NCBI GenBank assembly: GCA_030042575.1
Contig: JASHZK010000421.1
Coordinates: forward strand, 1-5,297
Origin: Acidimicrobiales bacterium
Lineage (GTDB): Bacteria; Actinomycetota; Acidimicrobiia; Acidimicrobiales; UBA8190
Length of the DNA stretch: 5,297 nt
Reading direction: 5' to 3'
The notes beneath the pieces were generated by a model that worked only from the letters and a program-made list of their open reading frames with translations, searched no databases and was not told where the DNA came from. This document shows, in pieces, positions 1 to 5,297 of the stretch. The position numbers were made by a program, and so were the translations under genes. Position 1 is the stretch's first letter, and every line of letters starts with the position of its first letter.

Positions 1-618
1 GCCCGGCCGGGCTCGACCGTCGTGGTGCTGGCCACCGTGTCGCCCGACACGGTGCGCACCGTGGCCGAGCTGGCGGCGGCGGGCGGAGTGGACGTGGTCG
101 ACTGCGGCGTCTCCGGCGGGACGACAGCAGCAGCCGAGGGGGCGCTCGTCTCCATGGTCGGTGGTGACGAGGAGGTCGTCGAGCGGGTCCGCCCCGTCAT
201 CGGGGCTTTCAGCTCCCTGGTGGTGCACATGGGCCCTGTCGGCACCGGGCTCCAGGCCAAGCTGGCCCGCAACCTCGTGCAGTACGGGTCGTGGCTGGCC
301 GCCTACGAAGCCCAGCTGCTGGCCGAAGCAGCCGGGATCGAGCTGTCCAAGCTGGCCCGAGTCATCCGCGAGAGCGACAAGAAGATCGGTGGCGCCTCGA
401 CCTTGATGTTCCGTCCCTCGGCAGCGCCCTTCGGCCCCGACGACGACGCCGGGCTCGTGCGAGCCATGCGCCGGGGGTCGGAGCTGGCCCACAAGGACCT
501 GCGGGCCGCCTTGGCGCTCGGGCGGCGTCTGGGGGTGACCCTGCCCCTGGCCGCCATGGCCGAGACTCGCACCGACGCCCTGTTCGGACTGGCCCCCGAC
601 CCTGCCAGCGCGCCCTGA
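1..618 (+). CDS. 3-hydroxyisobutyrate dehydrogenase-like NAD(P)-dependent oxidoreductase, C-terminal part (5' truncated)
   Basis: The reading frame is open from base 1 and ends at TGA 616-618, giving 205 visible residues. The first GTG codons (from base 22) lie inside the fold, so the true start is upstream of the window. The family's usual length is about 290 residues, so roughly 85-90 residues with the GxGxxG Rossmann nucleotide-binding motif are missing. Visible family marks are the substrate-binding block DCGVSGG (visible residues 34-40) followed by an A-rich stretch and MVGG, then GPVGTGLQAKLARN with the expected catalytic lysine at residue 87 (bases 259-261) and asparagine at residue 91. 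Near the C-terminus comes HKDL (bases 490-501) leading into a helix and GVTLPLAA. By family knowledge such proteins oxidise beta-hydroxyacids, or reduce the semialdehydes, in the cytoplasm with NAD(P). The substrate here cannot be told. It lies 37 bases before the CMD-family gene on the same strand and is probably co-transcribed with it. Confidence 0.9.
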   Translation, partial: ARPGSTVVVLATVSPDTVRTVAELAAAGGVDVVDCGVSGGTTAAAEGALVSMVGGDEEVVERVRPVIGAFSSLVVHMGPVGTGLQAKLARNLVQYGSWLAAYEAQLLAEAAGIELSKLARVIRESDKKIGGASTLMFRPSAAPFGPDDDAGLVRAMRRGSELAHKDLRAALALGRRLGVTLPLAAMAETRTDALFGLAPDPASAP

Positions 619-643
619 GAGAGCCGCCGCCCTGCCGCACAAC

Positions 644-651
644 AGAAGGAG
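644..651 (+). promoter_or_regulatory. Ribosome binding site of the CMD-family gene
   Basis: AGAAGGAG lies 4 bases before the GTG at 656 and is a near-ideal Shine-Dalgarno sequence. It supports the GTG start. A second candidate, GGAGG at 690-694, lies 6 bases before an in-frame ATG at 701, so a shorter product starting there cannot be excluded. Confidence 0.7.
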
Positions 652-655
652 AGCC

Positions 656-1039
656 GTGACCGAGGAGCACCGGCCGCCGCGTCCTGACCGGAGGGCGGGC
701 ATGGAGAAGATGCAGGCCGTCTACAACTTCCACGTCGATCCTGACGCCGTAGAGGGCGACTTCGTGGCCTACACCGTGGATCACCTCTTCGGTGACGTGT
801 GGTGCCGCCACGGCTTGGAGATGCTCCAGCGGCGGCTGCTGACCGTCGGTGTGCTGGCCGCCCTGGGGCGCACCGACCTGCTCGACGTGCAGTTCCAGGC
901 GGCACTGGACAACGACGAGCTCACCGAGGAGCAGGTGCGCGAGGTGGTGATCCACCTCACCCACTACGTGGGCTGGCCGCTGGCCACCGGGGTGAACGAG
1001 GCAGCCGAGCGGGTCATCGCCCGCCGCCGTTCGACATGA
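656..1039 (+). CDS. Carboxymuconolactone decarboxylase (CMD) family protein
   Basis: This is a 127-residue protein, a normal length for single-domain CMD/PcaC-like proteins. The PcaC-like features are an aromatic segment with FGDVW (residues 45-49), then RRLLTVGVLAALGRTDLL (59-76), a downstream helix AALDNDELTEEQVREVV (82-98) and HYVGWPLATG (103-112), matching the family's 'Y.G.P.A' end. There is no CxxC: C50 is the only cysteine, so it is not an AhpD-type thiol peroxidase partner. Classical PcaC decarboxylates gamma-carboxymuconolactone in protocatechuate breakdown, but most relatives have unknown substrates and no other pca genes are visible here. I chose GTG 656 because of its strong ribosome binding site and because the R..G pattern around residues 12-16 resembles the N-terminus of PcaC. 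ATG 701 (residue 16) is the alternative. The gene lies 37 bases after a hydroxyacid dehydrogenase-like gene and is likely its operon partner. The fold call is firm and the reaction is unknown. Confidence 0.88.
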   Translation: MTEEHRPPRPDRRAGMEKMQAVYNFHVDPDAVEGDFVAYTVDHLFGDVWCRHGLEMLQRRLLTVGVLAALGRTDLLDVQFQAALDNDELTEEQVREVVIHLTHYVGWPLATGVNEAAERVIARRRST

Positions 1040-1054
1040 CGCCCCGGTGGCGCC

Positions 1055-1933
1055 TCATGCGACCACGACGCGGCAGATCTCGTCGAACACGGCGGCGTCG
1101 GCCCGATAGGGCTCGGTCGACCTGGGCCAGTGGACGACGAAGTCCGTGACGCCCACCGCTTCGTAGCGGGCCACGGTGTCGCGGAACTCCCCCACCGAGC
1201 CCAAGCCGGCCTCGAGGCCGGGACCGCTCAGCACCAGACGGCGAAGCGTCTGGGGCTGGCGGCCGCGGCGGGCACAAGCCTCGAAGAGCCGCTCGATCTG
1301 ACGCCCGACGACCTCGGCCCCCTCTTCGGCACCGAGGGCAGGCTCGGCGCCGCGCCGGCCGGCGGTGACCCACAGCTCCCCGAAGCGCACGGCCAGCTCC
1401 ATGCCGGAGGGAGTCGTGGCCGCGATGGCCAGCGGCAGCCGGGGGGAGCGGACACAGCCGGGATAGGTGCGAGCCTGGTCGACGGCGTAATACCGCCCTC
1501 TCCACGTGGCCGTCGGGTCCCGCAGGAGCAAGTCGGTGAGCTCGACGAACTCGGCGAAGCGCTGGGTTCGCTCATGCGCCGTCCACGCTTCGTGTCCCAG
1601 CATGGTGGCGTCCCACCCCGTGCCCCCGGCGCCGATCCCCGCCACCAGGCGACCACCGGAGATGTCGTCCAGGGTGACGAGCTCCTTCACGAAGGGAAGG
1701 GGATGGCGGAAGTTGGGCGAGGCGACGAGAGTCCCGAGCTCGATGCGCTCGGTGACGGTGGCCGCTGCCGTCAGGGTGGGCAAGGCGGAGAACCAGGCAC
1801 GATCCCGAAAGTGGCGCCAGGTCAGGTGGTCGTAGGTCCAGGCGTGGGCGAAGCCGAGCTCCTCGGCGCGCCGCCAGCGAGCGCCGGCTTCGCCCCAGGA
1901 CAGCTCGGGCAGGATCAGCACGCCGAACCGCAT
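1055..1933 (-). CDS. LLM-class (luciferase-like) flavin oxidoreductase, probably F420-dependent
   Basis: This is a 292-residue protein of normal length for the bacterial luciferase/F420-dependent TIM-barrel family. In order it shows a first strand MRFGVLILPE, then AEELGFAHAWTYDHL with the DH pair at residues 35-36. ERIELGTLVASPNFRHP (62-78) and LVTLDDISGGRLVAGIGAGG (85-104) are the family's cofactor and barrel signatures. PLAIAATTPSGMELAVRFGELW (167-188) and a C-terminal AVGVTDFVVHWP (259-270) complete the barrel. By family knowledge such enzymes use reduced F420 (or FMN) for hydride transfer to varied substrates in the cytoplasm. F420 is favoured over FMN by similarity to actinobacterial members, which is an inference. 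The substrate is unknown. The start is ATG at 1931-1933, matching the conserved first strand. It lies 2 bases after the methyltransferase stop and has no clear Shine-Dalgarno, so translation is probably coupled. It is the last gene of the minus-strand operon and converges on the CMD gene. Confidence 0.9.
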   Translation of the reverse strand: MRFGVLILPELSWGEAGARWRRAEELGFAHAWTYDHLTWRHFRDRAWFSALPTLTAAATVTERIELGTLVASPNFRHPLPFVKELVTLDDISGGRLVAGIGAGGTGWDATMLGHEAWTAHERTQRFAEFVELTDLLLRDPTATWRGRYYAVDQARTYPGCVRSPRLPLAIAATTPSGMELAVRFGELWVTAGRRGAEPALGAEEGAEVVGRQIERLFEACARRGRQPQTLRRLVLSGPGLEAGLGSVGEFRDTVARYEAVGVTDFVVHWPRSTEPYRADAAVFDEICRVVVA

Positions 1934-1935
1934 CG

Positions 1936-2865
1936 TCAGCGCCGTCGGGCCACGGCCACCACCGTCAGGTACTGCTTGGTGAGGATGCCGCCGAGCCTTT
2001 CGTCGACGAGCTCGGCGATGGCACCGAACAGCTCGTGGCGGAGCTCGGGATCCATGAGAGCGTACGAAGACTGCGTCTGGAGCAACTCCAGAAAGCTCGC
2101 GGTGTCGTAGGTGGCGAACCAGGGGAACACCGCCACCCACGGGTGCTCGAACAGCTCCCCCCCGGGCGCCGGATGGGCGAATTTGCGCTCGACCCGGCCC
2201 CAAACGGCGGCGACGTCGCCGCCGGCCAAGGCGGCGCGCTCGATCTCGGGGAGCGTGGGGAACTGCCAGGTCCCGGCCGAGGGGGCCAGTGCACGATGCA
2301 GGGCCTGGACCTCGGAGGCGATGGACGCCTGAGAGCCGCCCGCTCCGTGGCCGTTGGTGAACAGGGCCAGCTGTCCCCGGGCGCCCAGGAGGCGGGCCAC
2401 CTTGGCCAAGGCGATCTCGGGGTCGACCCAGTGGAAGGCGGTGGCGGCCACCACCGCGTCGAAGGTCTCCTCCTCCTCCGCCTCCTCCAAGGTGGCCACC
2501 TGCACGTCCACGGCAGGAAAGGCGGCCAGGTTCACCCGGGCCCGCCGAGCCAGGGCAGCACCGGGCTCCAGACATCGGATCCGGCACCCGAGGGGCGCCA
2601 GCAACCGCGTCAGCTGGCCGGTCCCGCATCCGACCTCGAGCACGGAACTCGAAGCTCCCAGACGGCAGCGAGCCACGACGGCGTCGATGGCCGCCGGCGG
2701 ATAGCCCGGCCTGGCCCGGTCGTAGAGGTCGGCCAGGCCGTCGAACACCTTCCTGGCTGTCTCCCGGGGATGCTCCAGATCCTCGGGCAACGGGAAGTAG
2801 GGCTCCGGCCGGTCCGAACCGGGAGCCTGGGTACGACCAGGGCCGGGCTCCATCTGAGGGATCAT
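1936..2865 (-). CDS. Class I SAM-dependent methyltransferase
   Basis: This is a 309-residue protein. After a proline-rich, probably disordered N-terminus (about residues 1-35) comes ARKVFDGLADLYDRARPGYP (37-56), a lead-in typical of one Methyltransf_11/25-type group. Motif I, VLEVGCGTGQ (75-84), binds S-adenosylmethionine. An acidic residue at the end of the next strand (E100 in CLEPG) should contact the ribose, and a later strand with aromatic post-motif FDAVVAATAFHWVDPE (135-150) follows. The C-terminal region, with LLQTQSSYALMDPELRHELF (261-280) and ILTKQYLTVVAVARR, is shared by actinobacterial homologues. The substrate is unknown, and small molecules are the usual guess. The chosen ATG (2863-2865) overlaps the transporter's TGA as ATGA, the classic coupling arrangement. 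An in-frame ATG at 2851-2853 (residue 5) is the only close alternative. The only purine-rich ribosome-binding candidate, GGAGGA, sits 15 bases upstream, which is too far to be ideal. The gene is third in the visible operon. Confidence 0.92.
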   Translation of the reverse strand: MIPQMEPGPGRTQAPGSDRPEPYFPLPEDLEHPRETARKVFDGLADLYDRARPGYPPAAIDAVVARCRLGASSSVLEVGCGTGQLTRLLAPLGCRIRCLEPGAALARRARVNLAAFPAVDVQVATLEEAEEEETFDAVVAATAFHWVDPEIALAKVARLLGARGQLALFTNGHGAGGSQASIASEVQALHRALAPSAGTWQFPTLPEIERAALAGGDVAAVWGRVERKFAHPAPGGELFEHPWVAVFPWFATYDTASFLELLQTQSSYALMDPELRHELFGAIAELVDERLGGILTKQYLTVVAVARRR

Positions 2866-4745
2866 CTCACTGCAGCGCAGTCCTCCAGGCGCATGGCCGC
2901 CCGCGCCACCACCACGTCGGGATGGCTCCGCAGGGCGGCACTGAGCACCAGGTCGACCTGGTTGTGCAGGAGGCGATAGCGCGTCCTCGAGGGGATGACG
3001 GCGGGGATCAGCACCACGATCTGCTCGGAGTGCCTCCTGCGTTGCTCGTCGATGAAGTCGACAATGGGGTCCACCACCGAGGCGTACTCGGTGCGCAACA
3101 CCCGAAGGGGGACTCCTGGGTTCCACCGCCTCCAATCCTCCTCCAGGGCCCGGGAGCGATCATGGGCGCCGGAGTCCTCCATGACGACGGTCACCGCCTC
3201 CACGTGGTCACTGAGGGAAAGGGCTTCGTCGAGGACACGGGCGGTGAGACGGGAGACGGCGGTCACCGGCACCACCACCCGGCACTTCCCGCCATGGGCC
3301 GGGTGGGGCCGGGGAGGGTCGGTGCCGAATCCGAGAGTTTCAGCGGCACGTTCGTAGTAGAGGTGGATACGCAGGAACAAGAAGATGAAGGTGGGGACGG
3401 CCACGATCACGACCCAGGCCCCCTCGGCGAACTTGGTGAAGATGAACACCACGGTGGCTACGCCGGTGACCACGGCACCCAGTCCGTTGACCGCGGCGCG
3501 CCACCGCCAGCGGGCCGGACGAGTCCTCCGCCAGTGGACGACCAGGCCCGACTGCGAGAAGGTGAAGCCGGTGAACACGCCGATGGCGAACAGGGGGATC
3601 AGGGTTTGGGTGTTTCCCTCCACCGCCGTCAGGAGGATCCCGGCCAAAACAGCCAGGACCCAGATGCCGGTGGAGAACACCTGACGATCTCCCCGGAGCG
3701 AGAACAGATGGGGCAGGTAGTTGTCACGGGCGAGCAGGCTGGCCAGGACGGGCAAACCGCCGAACGAGGTGTTGGCCGCCAGAGCCAGCACCAGGGTGAT
3801 GGTCAGCGACACGACGTAATAGGCCCAGTGGCGGCCCACGGCGTCGGCCATGATCTGACTGAGCACGGTTTGACCCGAGCGCGGCCCCACGTGCCAGCGG
3901 CGGGCCAGCACGGCCAGGCCGAGCAGCATGGCCCCCAGGATCACCCCCAGCATCGCTTCGGTGCGCTTGGCCCGCCTGACCCGAGGCTGTTTGAACAGCG
4001 GCACACCGTTGGCAATGGCCTCCACTCCCGTCAGGGCGCTGCACCCGGCCGAGAAGGCCTTGAGCACGAGCAGGATCCCGACGGCCTGCAGGGAGCGGGT
4101 GGGCAGTTCGAGGTGGCCGGGCTGAGGGGCGTGCAGGGCCAACGGGTGCACCAGACCCACGGCGATGACGGCCAGGAGCCCGATGATGAAGACCAGGGTG
4201 GGAAGCAAGAAGGCCCGGGCCGTCTCGCCCAGCCCCCGCAGGTTGAGCATGGTGATGAGGGCCAGGATGGCCAGGCAGATGGGCACGGTGGCCGAGCTCA
4301 AGGCGGGGAAGGCCGAAGTGAGGGCGGCCACTCCGGCGGCGATCGACACCGCCACCGTGAGGGTGTAGTCGACGACCAGAGAAGCGGCTGCCACCAGGGC
4401 AGCTCGTGGTCCGAAGTTGGCCCTGGACACGGCGTAGGCGCCCCCACCGGAGGGATAGGCGTCGATCACCTGGCGGTAGGAGAAGACCAAGACGGTGAGC
4501 AGGACCACGATGGCGATGGTGATGGGGAGGACCAGATGGAGGGCCGAACCTCCGGCCACCGCCAGCACCACGATGATGGCCTCGGGCCCGTAGGCCACCG
4601 AGGTCAAGGCGTCCAGCGACAGGGCGGAGAGGCCCTCGACCGGGGTGATCTGCTCCTTGGACGCCTCGCCGGCCCGCAGCGGACGTCCGACGAGCAGCCG
4701 CCAAACGGTGGCGGCGCCTGGGCGCGGGCGAGGTTCCTCGGCCAC
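2862..4745 (-). CDS. KimA-type APC-superfamily potassium transporter with cytoplasmic C-terminal domain
   Basis: This is a 627-residue membrane protein, close to the roughly 607 residues of Bacillus subtilis KimA. The N-terminal part (about 35-465) has around a dozen hydrophobic helices; the hydrophilic remainder (about 488-620) alternates strands and helices like the USP-like cytoplasmic domain of KimA. Helix 1 carries LSALSLDALTSVAYGPEAI (39-57), followed by AYPSGGGAYAVSRANFG (96-112), DYTLTVAVSIAAGVAALTSAFP (126-147) and SALTGVEAIANGVPLF (236-251). The KimA potassium-site residues I recall (D36, Y43, D117, Y118, T121, S125, T230) match D45, Y52, D126, Y127, T130, S134 and T239, all offset by nine. 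Family role: proton-coupled potassium uptake, inhibited by c-di-AMP in Firmicutes; here this is inferred. Start: GTG 4743-4745, the first possible one, since an in-frame TAA lies only 9 bases before it. No Shine-Dalgarno is visible, suggesting re-initiation after the nitroreductase. The stop overlaps the methyltransferase start. A related amino-acid permease is the alternative, but less likely. Confidence 0.9.
   Translation of the reverse strand: MAEEPRPRPGAATVWRLLVGRPLRAGEASKEQITPVEGLSALSLDALTSVAYGPEAIIVVLAVAGGSALHLVLPITIAIVVLLTVLVFSYRQVIDAYPSGGGAYAVSRANFGPRAALVAAASLVVDYTLTVAVSIAAGVAALTSAFPALSSATVPICLAILALITMLNLRGLGETARAFLLPTLVFIIGLLAVIAVGLVHPLALHAPQPGHLELPTRSLQAVGILLVLKAFSAGCSALTGVEAIANGVPLFKQPRVRRAKRTEAMLGVILGAMLLGLAVLARRWHVGPRSGQTVLSQIMADAVGRHWAYYVVSLTITLVLALAANTSFGGLPVLASLLARDNYLPHLFSLRGDRQVFSTGIWVLAVLAGILLTAVEGNTQTLIPLFAIGVFTGFTFSQSGLVVHWRRTRPARWRWRAAVNGLGAVVTGVATVVFIFTKFAEGAWVVIVAVPTFIFLFLRIHLYYERAAETLGFGTDPPRPHPAHGGKCRVVVPVTAVSRLTARVLDEALSLSDHVEAVTVVMEDSGAHDRSRALEEDWRRWNPGVPLRVLRTEYASVVDPIVDFIDEQRRRHSEQIVVLIPAVIPSRTRYRLLHNQVDLVLSAALRSHPDVVVARAAMRLEDCAAVR
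2881..2886 (-). promoter_or_regulatory. Possible weak ribosome binding site for the methyltransferase
   Basis: On the minus strand this reads GGAGGA, 15 bases before the methyltransferase ATG at 2865. The sequence is good but the spacing is longer than the usual 5-10 bases, and it lies inside the transporter's last codons. It may help coupled re-initiation at the ATGA overlap, or it may be chance. Confidence 0.25.
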
Positions 4746-4754
4746 CGACGAACG

Positions 4755-5297
4755 TTACGAGGCGTGCCGGCCGGCGACGGCCTGGCGCCGGGGCTGGTTC
4801 CCGTAACGGTCGAAGTGGACGACGTCGCCCACGGGCTTTCTCGCTTTGGGCCCGTACCGGCCCTTGGGCCATCCGAGGGTGACGATGCAACAGGGTTCCA
4901 CGCCCAGGGGAAGGCCGAGGATCCGTCGGGCCGCAGTGACCGACCAAAGGGGCAAGGTGATGAGCGCTCCGGCCAAGCCCACGGCACGCGCCGCCAACAA
5001 GAGGTTCTGCACGCTCGGGTAGATCGAGCCGTAATGGCTGGAGAGGGCGATGGCCGGCAAGGGCACGAAGGGCAGCCGGGGCCCACCGCGCAGGCAGCAG
5101 ACGATCACCACCGGGATGTCCTGGAAATGGTCGACCTGCCACTGAACCGACCTGAGGATGCGAGTCGTCTGGTCGTCGGTCCTCAGCCTGCGCCCGAGGC
5201 CGCCGTAGAGGCGCCAGGAGCGCCGGTACTGAGCGGCGAGCCCGGCCTTCACGTGGTCGTCGCGCACCACCACGAACTCCCAGTTCTGCCCGTTGGA
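4755..5297 (-). CDS. Nitroreductase family flavoprotein (N-terminus outside the window)
   Basis: The frame is open to the window edge and ends at TAA 4755-4757, giving 180 visible residues. It opens with SNGQNWEFVVVRDDHV, the FMN-binding segment that normally follows a proline near residue 30-45, so only a short N-terminal piece is missing. Later marks are YGSIYPSVQNLLLAARAVGLAGALIT (visible residues 89-114), the dimer and flavin-contact helix of the family, and the C-terminal VEPCCIVTLGWPKGRYGPKARKPVGDVVHFDRYG (133-166), a tail resembling actinobacterial members. These are homodimeric cytoplasmic FMN enzymes that reduce nitro groups, quinones or other oxidised substrates with NAD(P)H. The substrate here is unknown. 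A GTG at 5271-5273 is internal to the fold and is not the start. It is the first visible gene of the minus-strand operon. Its stop codon is in the same reading frame as the transporter, 9 bases before that gene's start. Any promoter or leader would be beyond base 5297. Confidence 0.92.
   Translation of the reverse strand, partial: SNGQNWEFVVVRDDHVKAGLAAQYRRSWRLYGGLGRRLRTDDQTTRILRSVQWQVDHFQDIPVVIVCCLRGGPRLPFVPLPAIALSSHYGSIYPSVQNLLLAARAVGLAGALITLPLWSVTAARRILGLPLGVEPCCIVTLGWPKGRYGPKARKPVGDVVHFDRYGNQPRRQAVAGRHAS

Noticed and set aside
303..964. Two 200-codon minus-strand open frames opposite the dehydrogenase and CMD genes
   Set aside because: The translations are arginine-, proline- and serine-rich or histidine-rich, without motifs, and they span two unrelated real genes. 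Both are shadow frames.
1040..1052. Small hairpin CGCC-loop-GGCG between the convergent stop codons, as a bidirectional terminator
   Set aside because: The stem is only four pairs, the next pair is a mismatch, and no T-run follows on either strand. Such short stems are expected by chance at this GC content.
1130..2110. 326-codon plus-strand open frame opposite the luciferase-like oxidoreductase
   Set aside because: There is no recognisable domain, the composition is biased, and the opposite strand carries all luciferase-family signatures.
1934..2629. Upstream extension of the oxidoreductase frame towards 2629
   Set aside because: The extra residues are R/G-rich noise lying inside the methyltransferase gene. 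The conserved first strand begins exactly at the ATG at 1933.
2035..2979. 314-codon open frame on the plus strand opposite the methyltransferase
   Set aside because: The translation is low-complexity and rich in G, R, Q and P with no family motif, and it lies fully antisense to a well-supported methyltransferase. It is a high-GC shadow frame.
4746..4760. Near-palindrome around AACGTT just before the transporter start, as an operator
   Set aside because: It is short and imperfect, covers the nitroreductase stop codon, and has no promoter-like elements nearby.
3724..5142. 472-codon minus-strand open frame across the transporter and nitroreductase
   Set aside because: It is rich in R, G, P and H with no membrane helices or motifs, and it overlaps two firmly identified genes in another frame.

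Overview
The window is a high-GC stretch in which every base belongs to, or lies within about 40 bases of, a protein-coding gene. G/C-rich third codon positions, GTG starts, a predicted F420-dependent luciferase-like oxidoreductase and a nitroreductase ending typical of actinobacterial homologues all suggest an actinobacterium (Actinomycetota). Acidimicrobiia or a relative is plausible, but the class cannot be fixed from the sequence. I saw no RNA gene, CRISPR array, insertion sequence, attachment site or origin. No gap between genes exceeds 37 bases.

Left part, plus strand (1-1039): the 3' end of a 3-hydroxyisobutyrate/beta-hydroxyacid dehydrogenase-like gene, cut by the window start. It is followed 37 bases later by a small carboxymuconolactone-decarboxylase-fold gene with a good ribosome binding site. 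The two look co-transcribed and resemble a dehydrogenase/CMD pair I recall from mycobacteria (Rv0770-Rv0771), which suggests an unknown catabolic step.

Right part, minus strand (1055-5297, read right to left): a nitroreductase (5' end outside the window), a KimA-type APC potassium transporter, a class I SAM-dependent methyltransferase and an F420-type luciferase-like oxidoreductase. Junctions are 9 bases, a 4-base ATGA overlap and 2 bases, so this is almost certainly one transcript with coupled translation. The transporter keeps all the residues I recall as potassium-site residues in Bacillus subtilis KimA. The three enzymes are family-level calls with unknown substrates, and no joint pathway with potassium uptake is evident.

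The two gene groups converge, with only 15 bases between their stop codons. Overall this looks like ordinary chromosomal housekeeping and accessory metabolism, and I found no convincing sign of a new defence, mobile or RNA-based system. The points most worth checking are the conservation of the mixed operon, the single in-frame stop codon separating nitroreductase from transporter, and the conserved dehydrogenase/CMD pair.
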